DNA from: G963667915 sp965197385
Lineage (GTDB): Bacteria > Acidobacteriota > Vicinamibacteria > Vicinamibacterales > UBA823
Length of the DNA: 64,000 nt
NCBI GenBank assembly: GCA_965197385.1
Contig: CBDANA010000009.1
Span: forward strand, 248,001 to 312,000
Direction of reading: 5' to 3'
Below are positions 17,744 to 26,548 of the stretch, piece by piece. Below the pieces are notes generated by a model, which had not been told where the DNA came from, did not search any database, and saw nothing but the letters and a program-made list of their open reading frames with translations. Each line of letters begins with the position of its first letter. Position 1 is the stretch's first letter. A program made the translations under genes and the position numbers.

Positions 17744-18268
17744 GCGAGTTTCACAGAGCGGATGATCGGCGCGGCCAAGCTCGACGTGCGGGTCTATGAA
17801 GAAGTGGAGGCCGACACCGGTGCCACGCGCCAAGCCATGGGCGTCGTGCTCCTGTCCAGTCTCGCTGGGGGGATCGGATCGGTCGGCTTGGGCGCGGGAG
17901 GCCTGGGCGGGGTCGTCGTCGGCGGGATCCTGGCGTTACTCGGGTGGGTTACCTGGGCCTTTCTGACCTACATCATAGGCACCCGGCTGCTGGCAGAACC
18001 CCAAACGCGCGCCGACGTCGGCGAGATGATGCGGACCCTGGGGTTTGCCCAGGCACCCGGTCTGCTCCGCGTCCTCGGGGGCTTCCCCGGGGTGGGTCCC
18101 ATCGTCTTGAGCACCGTCTCGATTTGGATGTTGGTGACCATGGTGGTGGCCGTTCGTCAGGCCCTGGACTACACGAGCACCGTGCGGGCGGTGGGTGTGT
18201 GTCTTGTGGGGTGGGTACTTTCAATCGCGATTAATGTCGTCTTCCTGCTCTTAGGATCTGCTGCGTAG
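17741..18268 (+). CDS. Yip1 domain inner-membrane protein
   Basis: 175 residues. The cytosolic head ASFTERMIGAAKLDVRVYEE is followed by four or five hydrophobic segments (GVVLLSSLAGGIGSVGLGAG, GGILALLGWVTWAFLTYIIG, VLSTVSIWMLVTMVVAV, LVGWVLSIAINVVFLLLG), typical of the Yip1 superfamily. An RTLGFAQAPGLLRVLG loop is also family-like. The role of bacterial members is not known. The start is TTG, supported by GGAGG six bases upstream in the second copy of the duplicated leader. Confidence 0.85.
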   Translation: MASFTERMIGAAKLDVRVYEEVEADTGATRQAMGVVLLSSLAGGIGSVGLGAGGLGGVVVGGILALLGWVTWAFLTYIIGTRLLAEPQTRADVGEMMRTLGFAQAPGLLRVLGGFPGVGPIVLSTVSIWMLVTMVVAVRQALDYTSTVRAVGVCLVGWVLSIAINVVFLLLGSAA

Positions 18269-18416
18269 CTCGTTCACCTCCGTCTTCCTGTTTGGCTGTC
18301 GCCACGGGTTCTGCTACGATCGGCAGGCACGACGACTCTGGAACTACGCGGGTCCTGAGAGGCCGGGGCAAGTCTGTCGCTTCCCCTGGATTTGCCGTTC
18401 GCGAGGGAGGTGCACG

Positions 18417-18911
18417 ATGCCGAACCGCACCGCAGCCGACGTCATGACGAAGAAGGTCGTGACGCTGTCACCCGGCACCGACATCTATGCCGCCATGCGC
18501 ACGCTCTTGAAGAAGAAGATCTCCGGCGCGCCCGTGGTCGACGAAGATGAGACCGTCGTGGGAATCCTGTCCGAGAAGGACTGCTTGAGAGTCGTCACCG
18601 CGGTAGCCTTCGACGGCGTGCCCAAGGGCACGGTCGCCAGCTACATGACGCGCACGGTCGATTCCGTCGAACCGTCGGCGAGCATCTACGACGTGGTCAA
18701 CCGCTTCCTTCAGAACCATTATCGCCGGTTGCCGGTCGTCGATCGTGACGGCCGGTTGGTCGGGCAGATCAGCCGGAGGGACGCGCTCGCGGCCATCGAG
18801 TCCATGCGGGACAACTCGTATCTGTACGGCACCGAAGACAAGCACCTCCATCCCGGGAACGATGAAGCTATGGGCGTTGACTCCGCGATGCGGCGCGCCC
18901 GCGACCGCTAG
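18417..18911 (+). CDS. Two-CBS-domain protein
   Basis: 164 residues that are almost entirely a Bateman pair: CBS1 at about 5-65 (ADVMTKKVVTLSPGTDIYAA to VVGILSEKDCLRVV) and CBS2 at 75-130 (SYMTRTVDSVEPSASIYDVV to LVGQISRRDALAAI). Such stand-alone proteins bind adenosyl nucleotides and regulate other proteins; the partner is unknown. GGGAGG precedes the ATG. Confidence 0.88.
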   Translation: MPNRTAADVMTKKVVTLSPGTDIYAAMRTLLKKKISGAPVVDEDETVVGILSEKDCLRVVTAVAFDGVPKGTVASYMTRTVDSVEPSASIYDVVNRFLQNHYRRLPVVDRDGRLVGQISRRDALAAIESMRDNSYLYGTEDKHLHPGNDEAMGVDSAMRRARDR

Positions 18912-18930
18912 CGCCAGCCTTTGGACTCGG

Positions 18931-18976
18931 CTACAGCTCCTCGAGCCAGTTCTGGACGACGTGAATCTGAGTCAGG
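18931..18976 (-). pseudogene. Kinase/WD40 gene relic: last 14 codons
   Basis: The minus strand encodes LTQIHVVQNWLEEL then TAG. This is the usual C-terminal tail of acidobacterial Ser/Thr kinases with a TolB/WD40 propeller (…INVVLNWxEEL). Nothing else of the gene is present. Similar tails occur at 22478, 54614 and 58970. Confidence 0.6.
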
Positions 18977-18988
18977 CTATCTCGGGTG

Positions 18989-19183
18989 TCACGGCGCGAG
19001 CCGATCGGGGATGTTCTTGATGGCGCCGTCAGCTGTCCACAGTGTGTAGCACTGCGGACAGTAATGTTCGTCGGAGTCGGTCTGCGGTAACGCCTGCCAG
19101 TCGTGAAGACCGCACTTCATCCAAATCTTCCAGCGATCTCCACCGAGGACATCCGCCGCCGTCTTGACTTCGTCAATGGTCAT
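18989..19183 (-). CDS. Small protein with Cys/His pattern, unknown
   Basis: 64 residues, start supported by AGGAGG six bases upstream. Sequence features are an MTIDEVKTAADVLGGDRWKI helix and C-x2-H followed by HYCPQCYTLW, a possible small zinc ribbon (one Cys/His pair and a C-x2-C). I do not recognise a family. It lies between a kinase tail relic and a probable DUF4287/DUF5655 relic. Confidence 0.5.
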   Translation of the reverse strand: MTIDEVKTAADVLGGDRWKIWMKCGLHDWQALPQTDSDEHYCPQCYTLWTADGAIKNIPDRLAP

Positions 19184-19189
19184 CGGTCC

Positions 19190-19411
19190 TCCTGCCTTCC
19201 TGTGCCAGCATCTCGAGGCGCTTCGTCGGCTTGACGCCGGGGATGCGCAGGCCGAGGTCGATCCGGGTCCTGGTCGTCCAGGCTCTTCCCCGTGCGGTTC
19301 CGCAGGTTGCGGATAACGGCCTGGCCCATGCCGTCGGGTGATAGAGACATCGCACCAATCTTCCTCATCGCCGATCGCGGTCATCCAGCGGTCATCCAAG
19401 AGAACGTTCAT
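19190..19411 (-). pseudogene. Probable relic of a DUF4287/DUF5655-type protein
   Basis: Fragments in different minus frames read MGQAVIRNLRNRTGKSLDD and then IDLGLRIPGVKPTKRLEM. The first resembles the TGKSLD(D/E)W opening of DUF4287-like proteins and the second a LGLxxxGxKPTxRL segment seen in DUF5655 regions. The middle is missing and the frame broken. The match is from memory of family patterns, so it is tentative. Confidence 0.35.
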
Positions 19412-19456
19412 TGACTATGACGAACCGCTGCCTGTCAGGAGACGCATTGTCGCGGT

Positions 19457-21269
19457 TCACCAGCCAATCATGTAATCATCCTTCGCCGGGCTGGCGCCGC
19501 CGAACATGACGCCGGTTTTCGGATCGATCATCACCATCTTGACCGCGCCGGCGCCGGACGTCGTCTGGCGATAGGGCTGCTGCAGCTCGCCGACCCGCAG
19601 GCGGTGTCCGCTGGCGCGGAGAGAGTGGCCGATCTGGTTAGCCAGCAGCTTCGGCAGTGCCAGCTGGTTGCCGGCCCGCTGCGGATAGCTCGACCCGCTG
19701 AAGCTCGACGTCGTCACCGTTGCCGCTTCGACCGCCTGCTGCACGTTCATGCCGAACTCGGCGACCGCAAGGAACGCCTGCAGCATCGCTTGCGGCTGGT
19801 TGTCACCGCCGGGTGTATTCCAGGCGAGGTATGGCTTGCCATCCTTCATTGCCAGCGCTGGATTGATCGTGTGCCGGGTCCGCTTGCCCGGCTCGAGCAC
19901 GTTGACATTGCCCTCCTTGAGACTGAAATACGGCATCCGGTTGTTCAGGATGAACCCGAGGCCGTCCGACGACCATGCCGCTGCCGAAGCCGCCGTTGAC
20001 ACTGTGCGTCACCGATACGAGATTGCCGAACCGGTCGGCGATCGAGAATGACGAGGTTTCGCCCGCCGCGTCACCATCGTGAGGGTCCGCCGCGAGATCG
20101 CGTGTCGACGGCTGATCTTCATACGCCACGTCGTGACCAGCCAAGACCGCGTCGCATCCCCGCGGATCACCCGGCGGCGCGACGCCGCTGATCGCCCGGT
20201 CCATCCGGATCACGCGACGGCGCGCGTCACCATACGCCTGCGAGAGCAGCTCCTCGACCGGCATGTCACGCACCACCCGCGCGTCGCCGATGTAGTAGTC
20301 TCGGTCGGCAAAGGCAAGCTTGAGCGCCTCGGTCACGACGTGCACGTAGTCGGCCGAGTTGTGACCCATCCCGACCAGGTCGAAGTCCTCCAGGATGTTG
20401 AGCGCCATCAATATCACGATTCCCTGCGAATTCGGGGCCGCCTCGTACACCTCGAGGTCCCGATACTCGATCATGACCGGCGCCGACTCTTCCGCCTCGA
20501 ACGAGGCGAGATCGTCGTATCGAATGAAGCCGCCCTGCTGCTCGTAGAACTCACCGATGCGACGGGCGATCGGTCCTTGATAGAACGCCTCGGCTCCATC
20601 GCGTGCAATCAGCTCCAGCGTCCGGCCGAGATCGGGCTGCACGAACAGGTCACCGGCCTCGTAGGGCTTGCCGTCGTTCAGCAGCGCCTTGACCGAGCTC
20701 GGATACGCCGACACCTTCTCGAACATCCGCGCGTGGTTGCCCGCCGCCCAGAACGAGACCGGGTGCCCGAGTGTGGCGGCATCGATGGCCGGCTGGAGCA
20801 GGTCGGCGTAGGTCTTGGTGCCATACTTCTTCAGGGCCAGATCGAAGCCTCCGACGGCGCCTGGCACGTCGCTGGCGAATGGCCCCGAGCTGGGGATCTC
20901 ACCGATCTCACGATACGCATCGAGGGTGGCGAGCTTCGGCGCGGGTCCGGTGCCGTTGATGAAGACGACCTCATCGCGATCCGCAAGGTACGCCACGATG
21001 AACGCGTCACCCCCGATACCCACCTGATGGTGCTCGACCACCGTTGTCACATAGAACGCCGCAACGGCGGCGTCGATGGCATTACCGCCGGCCTTCAATG
21101 TCTCGAACGCTGCCAACGCCTCCAGCGGGTGCTCGGCCGACACCATGCCGTGCGTGCCCATGACCACGGTCCGCCAGAACGGGCGGGCGGTGGGATCTTG
21201 CGCGATCAGCGACGCCGACACGATCCAGACGGCCACCAGCCACGACGCCGACACGATGATTCGTTTCAA
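19457..21269 (-). pseudogene. ggt: Gamma-glutamyltranspeptidase family protein, frameshifted
   Basis: TTG start at 21269 with AGGAGG eight bases upstream and a signal peptide (KRIIVSASWLVAVWIVSASL). The Ntn-hydrolase fold is clear: MVSAEHPLEALAAFETLKAG, GGNAIDAAVAA, GIGGDAFIVAY and PGAVGGFDLAL. GETSSFSIADRFGNLVSVTH contains the Thr that would cleave the precursor and act as nucleophile. Near 19977 the frame shifts by one base between FGSGMVV and the next segment (DGLGFILNNRMPYFSL), after which the small subunit continues normally to HRLRVGELQQPY and the stop at 19457. An intact protein would be ~603 residues. The lesion lies just past the catalytic Thr. Confidence 0.83.
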
Positions 21270-21538
21270 GGGAGACCTCCTGAAGTTACAACAATCTCGC
21301 GGGTTTCCGGTCTCCGGCTTCGGACTCATCGGTGATGGCCTCCGTGGCGAGGACTCCAGGGAATCTCGCCGAAGCCTCTTGACCCGCCGTAGCTCTGCGA
21401 AGGCGGTTGGCGAGGGTGGATACCCATCTCGTCTGCGCCGATGGCGGAGACGACTTCGTACAAGGGGCCGAGGCGGTCGCCGGTCACTGCGCCATGTCGC
21501 TGTTCCGTCCGTCGTGTGCAGATCGAGCGGTGATGTGA

Positions 21539-22003
21539 CTACTGCGGTTGGGCCTTCGGGTGAATCCTCGGACCTTCGTAGTCTCGGAACCCGCAGAAGT
21601 TGATCGCCGTGAAGCCGTGTGTCAGAAGTATGGCCGCGGCACGCGCGGCTCGGCCTCCGCCGTTTCAAGCGGTGAGGATGGCTGAGTCCTTGTTCAGCTC
21701 ATCCAAGCGGTCCTCGAGCTCCAGGAGCGGGATGTTGATGTAGCTCTCGCGGGTTCCGAGATCCTCAATCTCGTCAGGTTCCCGGACGTCGAGGAACACG
21801 ACGGCTCCGTCGGCGAGCAGCGCGTCGATGTCAGCGGCCGCGACACGCAAGCTGTCGTCAGCGGACGGCAGCGCACTAATCTGCGCGCGCTCCTCGGGTG
21901 TGTAGTACGACGGTGCCTGCTGGGTTCGTGCGTGCGACCATGCCGCCACGGGTATGGCCAGCGCCAGCACCAGTAGCAGTCCTGCGATGAGAAATAGCTT
22001 CAT
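21539..22003 (-). CDS. Secreted rhodanese with in-frame TGA at the catalytic Cys (possible selenoprotein)
   Basis: Start at 22003 with AAGGAGG; signal peptide MKLFLIAGLLLVLALAIPVA. The rhodanese domain reads VVFLDVREPDEIEDLG, INIPLLELEDRLDEL, DSAILTA, then TGA (21665-21667), then NGGGRAARAAAILLTHGFTA and INFCGFRDYEGP, with TAG at 21539. The active loop of the family is C-x-x-G-x-R, and TGA falls exactly on that Cys. A 6-bp hairpin (GCCGCG/CGCGGC, loop CGTGC) at 21633-21649 begins 15 bases after the TGA, within bacterial SECIS spacing. If TGA is read as Sec the protein is 154 residues; otherwise it stops at 118 residues from an upstream ATG (112 from this start) and is inactive. Sec genes are not in the window. 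Confidence 0.6.
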
Positions 22004-22110
22004 TGCTGCCTCCTTGTCCATGCCATCATACGTCAGCGGATCGTTGCGAGCCGCCCCTCCGCATTAGTATCAGTTATTGCTGCCGTCGTGGGTGCCGGGG
22101 GAGAGGGGCA

Positions 22111-22428
22111 TCACCGAAGCGGCGTTCCGATAGCGCTGTCGATCTGTCCCAGAGTCTCAGGCGACAGACCAAAGAACTCCACGCCTATCCCCCGGCCCAG
22201 GCGCTGGTGGCGAACGATTGCTGAGCAAGTGATGAACGTGTCCGCACTTGGAAGCATGAACCGCAGATCCAACACGCGACCGATGGCATACGTATCATTC
22301 ATTCTCAGGAACGCCCCATGGCCGCTCAAATCCCCGAACGTTTCATGACTGCGGACGAACGGGCCATCCTGATTCAGCCAGACTTTGTTGTTGATGCCAA
22401 CTCGCGGGTGCCGCCTTCTGTCTGCCAT
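22111..22428 (-). CDS. PilZ domain protein
   Basis: 105 residues forming one PilZ domain: RRRHPRVGINNKVWL gives the RxxxR arm and FGDLSGHGAFL the D-x-S-x-x-G arm of the c-di-GMP site. It ends GVEFFGLSPETLGQI, also typical. Single-domain PilZ proteins act as c-di-GMP effectors, often on motility or polysaccharide export. GAAGG precedes the ATG. The 15 codons just upstream, in frame, are a relic of a kinase start. Confidence 0.82.
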   Translation of the reverse strand: MADRRRHPRVGINNKVWLNQDGPFVRSHETFGDLSGHGAFLRMNDTYAIGRVLDLRFMLPSADTFITCSAIVRHQRLGRGIGVEFFGLSPETLGQIDSAIGTPLR

Positions 22429-22473
22429 CGAGTAGCCTTCGGGGCCGATGCGGGTGCCGGGGGCGATGGGCAT
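22429..22473 (-). pseudogene. Kinase N-terminal tip fused in frame to the PilZ gene
   Basis: MPIAPGTRIGPEGYS, read in frame into the PilZ ATG, matches the opening of acidobacterial kinases (M-x-L-x-P-G-T-R-L-G-P-Y). It begins only five bases after the stop of the preceding kinase relic, so two kinase genes once stood in tandem here. It may be translated as an N-terminal extension of PilZ. Confidence 0.45.
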
Positions 22474-22477
22474 GGCG

Positions 22478-22750
22478 TCAGGGAACGAGGCGTTCGAGTT
22501 CTGAGAACCAGTTATGGACGACGACGATCTGCTGGAGATTCGGACTCTCGGTGAGGCGTTCGACCGGTTTCGCCAGCCTAAAGTCGAGCAGCTTCGCCCC
22601 CGCCGGCTGGAGATGGTCTTGGCTTCGCGCTCGAAACGCTGCCTCAGATCCTGGGGTATCGGTCGCTTTGTAGACCTCCCCCATGCCCCCGGCGCCAATG
22701 GGGGATTCGATCTGATACGGGCCGAGGCGGGTACCGCGCTCAGGAGTCAT
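22478..22750 (-). pseudogene. Ser/Thr kinase with large internal deletions
   Basis: About 90 codons join three distant parts of a kinase/WD40 protein: the P-loop start (TRLGPYQIESPIGAGGMGEV YKATDT region), the activation-loop area (AKLLDFRLAKPVERL, with DFR in place of DFG), and the C-terminal tail (QIVVVHNWFSELERLVP). The ~800 residues expected between are gone, yet the frame stays open, as in a gene trimmed by successive deletions. It cannot be an active kinase. Confidence 0.7.
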
Positions 22751-22841
22751 CGCTAGGTGTCCGGGACAGGCCAATTGTAGACGGTTGGGGCCTTACAGAC
22801 AACGCTGGGCATGACCGGCGTGGCGAAGCTCTCAACGGTCA

Positions 22842-23628
22842 CTAAAAGGGTGGTTGCCCGGCGTCGAGCTGCGCCACCGCTCGTCCGAGTCGCGCGGCGA
22901 CTTCCTCGATCTCCTGTTCCGTCGTGGACCGGCCCAAGCTGAACCGCAGCGCGCCCATCCCAACCTCGGGGGAAACGCCCATCGCCCGCAGGACTGGCGA
23001 CAGCGTCACCGCGCCGCTGTGGCAGGCCGACCCAGTCGAGGCTGCCATTCCATCCATGCGCGCCAGGATCTCGGATCCGGCGATGTCCGGGATGCTGACA
23101 TTGAGCGTGTTCGGCAGGCGCTTGGTCGGATGCCCGTTGAGCACGGTGCGTGGAAGGCGACCGTGGATCCGATCCCAGAGCTCGTCATGTAGACGCCTGA
23201 TCTCCGCCGAATCGATCCACTGCTCGGCCAGCGCACACGCGGCGCCCAACCCGACGATCTCAAGCTCGTTTTCAGTGCCGGCCCGGCGGCCGCGTTCGTG
23301 ACCGGCGCCGTGCACGAAAGGCTTGATGGTGACGCCGGCGCGCACGAACAGCCCGCCGATGCCGATCGGCGCGTACAGCTTGTGGCCTGCTACGGTCAGC
23401 AGATCGACGCCGAGCGCGTCGACCGACGCGTCGATCTTCCCGATCGACTGCGCGGCGTCGGTGTGCATGAGCACCCCGTGCTCCCGGGCGATCCGGCTGA
23501 TCTCGGTGATCGGCTGGATCGTCCCGACCTCGTTGTTCGCGTGCATGATCGAGATGAGCCGCGTGTCGGGTCCGATCGCCCGCCGGATGTCCTCCGGATC
23601 GACCATCCCGCCCGCGATGCCTTCGTGA
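22842..23628 (-). pseudogene. Cysteine desulfurase, N-terminal third missing
   Basis: Residues from about 130 on of a NifS/IscS-type enzyme: VDPEDIRRAIGPDTRLISIM, HANNEVGTIQPI, VLMHTDAAQSIGKI (PLP Asp), LLTVAGHKLYAPIGIGGLFV with the PLP Lys, and STGSACHSGAV with the catalytic Cys. The first ATG is at 23606, but homology starts slightly upstream, and at about 23630 the sequence turns into a PagL fragment on the other strand. Without the N-terminal third the fold is incomplete, so it is probably non-functional. Confidence 0.75.
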
Positions 23629-23921
23629 CCGGAATCCTACCTGTCGTGCGTGTGCGTGTGGCCGAGTCAACGGTCGGAAACGTGTTTGCCGAACTGGGTG
23701 TTGGGGCGTCCTGGTCGGACACGGCAGTACCAGAGCGAGGCACACGCTTCAACTACCTTGCTACGGCGGGACTCGGCGTATCTCGCGCGATCGGCCGACA
23801 GACCAGCCTCACGACGGGATTTCGCTGGTTTCATTTGTCGAACAACGGTCGTGAGGGGCGCGATCGTAATCCCGATATCCAGGCGCTTGGGGGATACGCT
23901 GCCCTGACGCTGACGTTTTGA
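23629..23921 (+). pseudogene. pagL: Lipid A deacylase (PagL)-like outer-membrane protein, 3' fragment
   Basis: About 95 codons: FAELGVGASWSDTAVPERG, FNYLATAGLGVSRAIG, then SLTTGFRWFHLSNNGREG and a C-terminal Phe (YAALTLTF). H-x-S-N is the catalytic His-Ser motif of PagL and related acyloxyacyl hydrolases, which remove a 3-O acyl chain from lipid A. The signal peptide and first strands are missing; the fragment begins where the opposing cysteine desulfurase fragment ends. Confidence 0.6.
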
Positions 23922-23983
23922 AGCGGCTTTGCCGACCCTAGTTGAGGAAGACGTGGATTTGCCGGGGCGCCCGTTGACCGGGC

Positions 23984-24027
23984 CAAAAAAAGGGCGGCGC
24001 CCGCAGGTTGCGGAGCGCCGCCCTCTT
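23984..24027 (-). terminator. Rho-independent terminator for the HD-like gene
   Basis: GGGCGGCGC and GCGCCGCCC arms followed on the minus strand by seven T, 13 bases past the stop at 24040. It is as strong as the one at 3367. Confidence 0.85.
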
Positions 24028-24039
24028 CGAACGTCGGCG

Positions 24040-24870
24040 TTACAGGCGACGATCCGGGTTGATAATCGTCCGCCACATGTGGGACGACGGCGAATCGTCC
24101 CAGCCCAGCCCTTCCTTGGGCTGCTTGAAGTGACGCCCGATGATGTCGATGAACGGCTCGATCGACACCGTCTTGCTGCGGTCGAATGCGTACAGGTCAT
24201 TCACCGTCACGAGCCGCGAATACTCGTACCACTTGTGCTTGCGCACCCTCTCGTAGGTCCGCTGCAGGTACGGCTCGGGCACGTAATCCTCGCCGAACCC
24301 GCGGAGGTAGCTTTCCGGATACTCGTAGCCATAGTCCGAGTCCGGGAAGAAGCGCAGCGTCGAGTGATAGCGGACCCCGAAGGCGGTCTCCGGGGGCACG
24401 TAGGGCTCGATGAGCTGTCCGCCCCACCACCCGTGGTCCGAACGCAGGAGGTTGTTGACCACGTCGTGCAGGAGGCAGGCCAAGACGACCTTTTCGTCCA
24501 TGCCGGTCTTCAGCGCGCGGCCGGCGCTCTGCATGACGTGGGTCGCCGTCCCGAAGCGATACTTGAAGAAGTCGAGCAGGGTCGGCTTCTCGGGCATCGG
24601 CTGGAGCGCACGGAGCTGGTCGTCGCCACCGCGGGGGGCGAACAGGCTGCCGATTCCCCGACGCGCGCGACGGGTCAAGTCCTTGTTCTGCTCTGCGATC
24701 TCGGCGACGGTTGGAAACCGGCCGGATTGGCGCCCCTGTTGGAGCGTGTACTCCTCGAGCTCCTCCTCCAGGTAGTGCTCAAGCGCGTCCGCCTTCTGCT
24801 CGGACGTCATCAGGGCAACGGCGGCCGCCCCGCCGAGGCTAGCAAAGAACTTCCGTCGATCAATTTCCAT
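24040..24870 (-). CDS. Exported HD-like (inositol-oxygenase-like) protein
   Basis: 276 residues with a Tat-like leader (MEIDRRKFFASLGGAAAVAL). The middle has LLDFFKYRFGTATHVMQSAG, then KVVLACLLHDVVNNLLRSDH, an H-D pair like the metal site of HD-domain and myo-inositol-oxygenase-like proteins. A HGWWGGQLIEPYV stretch and several Tyr-rich segments follow. The exact family and substrate are not known to me. GGAGG stands before the ATG; the neighbours are a terminator and a Tat-exported PLP enzyme. Confidence 0.65.
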   Translation of the reverse strand: MEIDRRKFFASLGGAAAVALMTSEQKADALEHYLEEELEEYTLQQGRQSGRFPTVAEIAEQNKDLTRRARRGIGSLFAPRGGDDQLRALQPMPEKPTLLDFFKYRFGTATHVMQSAGRALKTGMDEKVVLACLLHDVVNNLLRSDHGWWGGQLIEPYVPPETAFGVRYHSTLRFFPDSDYGYEYPESYLRGFGEDYVPEPYLQRTYERVRKHKWYEYSRLVTVNDLYAFDRSKTVSIEPFIDIIGRHFKQPKEGLGWDDSPSSHMWRTIINPDRRL

Positions 24871-25102
24871 CGTGTGCCTCCACTCCACGCACCAAGAGGC
24901 GACTACGGTCGCCGTGCCCCCGAAAGGTACCGTTCGTACTCGCTATAGAATGCGCCCCAATTGACCCTGAATCAATAGGTTACGAAGAATTATTCCCGTG
25001 CTCGCGGTGGCCGAGTCGGATCTCGTGCCTGTCTCGGCGGACCGTGACGCGCGGACTGTCCAGTCACCCTCTTGTGGATGAGCGGTTGAGCCGGTGCTAC
25101 TG

Positions 25103-26260
25103 TTAGGTCGACAAGACCAGCACCTGTCGAAAGACATCTACGGCCTGACGCATCTCGTTCATCGACCCCAGGGAGATTCGCGCATGGTCGTTGTCCATGG
25201 GCGGAAAGTCACGGCCAACCAGCACATCCAGCTCGGAACACGCATCGCGGAACGCCTTCGCCGGCCGCCGCACGTTCACCCAGACGAAGTTGGTCTGCGA
25301 ATCGGTGACGCTGTAGCCCATCTCCCGGAACGCGTTCAACGTGAACTCTCGCACCGCGTGGTTCGCCGCGATCTCCCGCTTCACCCGTGCCGAGTCGGAC
25401 AGCGCCGCGAGGCCCGCGGCGGCGCTGAGCACCGTCACGCCGCTAAAGCGTGCTGCCGCCCGCAGCGAATCCAGCGTGGCGGACTGACCCACCGCGTACC
25501 CGACGCGCAGTCCGGCCATCCCGTGAACCTTGGAAAAGGTCCGCGTGATCATCACCCCGGGCAATTCGAGCGCCAGCGGCCCGGCGGTCTTCACCGATGG
25601 ATCCTTGGCGAACTCGAGGTAGGCCTCGTCAATCAGAATCACCGCGTCCGGGGACGCGGTCTTGACCGTCCTCACAAAGTCCGTGATCGCCGCTTCCGAC
25701 TGCGCCATCCCGGTCGGGTTGTTGGGATTGCACAGATACACGAGCCCCGCGCCACGCGACGCGTCGGCCATCGCGTTGAGGTCGAGCCGCTGCGCGGCGT
25801 CCACCGGCACCGTCGTCACCGGAAGGCCCAGGCTGCGACAGGTGCGCACCGGCGTCTCGTAGGACGGGGATCCGTTCACGAGCGGTCGGGTCGGCGTCAC
25901 GAACGCGCGCACGGCACCGTCCAAGAGCGCGCCTGACCCCGTGCTGACCAGGACATGGTCCCGTTGGGCGCCATTCTTCTCGGCAATCGCATCAGTGAGC
26001 AGGCCGACGTTGTTCGGGTACCGCCCCAGGCCGGCTGAGATGCGCCCGCGGAGCGCGTCCAGCACCGCGTCGCTCGGACCTCGCGGGGTCGTGTTGGAGC
26101 TGAGATTGATGAACCCGGCGTCGTACCGCCGGTTGGTCGGCTGCATTGTCTCCAGCGGCGCCCGGCTGGCAGCGGCGCCCCTTGGAAACATTGACGCCCC
26201 GAGGGCTCCGGCGCCACCCAGCCCGAGGGTCCGGACGAAATCACGGCGTGACAATGGCAT
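25103..26260 (-). CDS. Tat-exported HisC-like class I/II aminotransferase
   Basis: 385 residues. Leader MPLSRRDFVRTLGLGGAGAL is a twin-arginine signal. The rest resembles histidinol-phosphate aminotransferases: FINLSSNTTPRGPSDAVLDA, VLVSTGSGALLDGAVRAF, VYLCNPNNPTGMA, AVILIDEAYLEF (PLP Asp) and ITRTFSKVHGMAGLRVGYA with the Schiff-base Lys. Being exported, it is unlikely to make histidine; the substrate is unknown. The gap to the HD-like gene (24871-25102) shows no feature I can name. Confidence 0.87.
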   Translation of the reverse strand: MPLSRRDFVRTLGLGGAGALGASMFPRGAAASRAPLETMQPTNRRYDAGFINLSSNTTPRGPSDAVLDALRGRISAGLGRYPNNVGLLTDAIAEKNGAQRDHVLVSTGSGALLDGAVRAFVTPTRPLVNGSPSYETPVRTCRSLGLPVTTVPVDAAQRLDLNAMADASRGAGLVYLCNPNNPTGMAQSEAAITDFVRTVKTASPDAVILIDEAYLEFAKDPSVKTAGPLALELPGVMITRTFSKVHGMAGLRVGYAVGQSATLDSLRAAARFSGVTVLSAAAGLAALSDSARVKREIAANHAVREFTLNAFREMGYSVTDSQTNFVWVNVRRPAKAFRDACSELDVLVGRDFPPMDNDHARISLGSMNEMRQAVDVFRQVLVLST

Positions 26261-26548
26261 GCTAGTCTCCTTGTATTTACTTATTTACTGCTCGTGATTT
26301 ACTACTCGTGGTCTAATCGCGATTTGCATGTTTGCCGGTCGGATCAGCACCCTTATACCCCAACACGGTGCCAGGACGGTGAGATTTCGTCGTCGCGCGT
26401 GGCGCCTGCGAATCAACGTTGTGGCAGACTGTGTACGCCCATACGTCGCCACGACCTGGGCAGGCCGGAGCGGGAGCGAATGATGTCGTGAAGAGTATGG
26501 CGTCCGGCACTGCGCGCGATCTGCTAGGCCGTGGCCGAGGAGGGCGGC
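26261..26548. other. Intergenic region between divergent genes, with a short direct repeat
   Basis: No gene is seen. At 26283-26310 two 14-bp units, ATTTACTGCTCGTG and ATTTACTACTCGTG, lie in tandem in an AT-rich patch just upstream of the PLP-enzyme start. This may be a regulator site, but nothing else supports that. Confidence 0.3.

Noticed and set aside
21290..21538. Coding sequence between the rhodanese stop and the transpeptidase start
   Set aside because: The open minus frame is Arg-rich, has no start signal and matches no family; it is an untranslated spacer as far as I can see.
22478..22750. Mini-kinase as a functional small protein
   Set aside because: It lacks the catalytic loop and has DFR in place of DFG; deletions explain it better than function.
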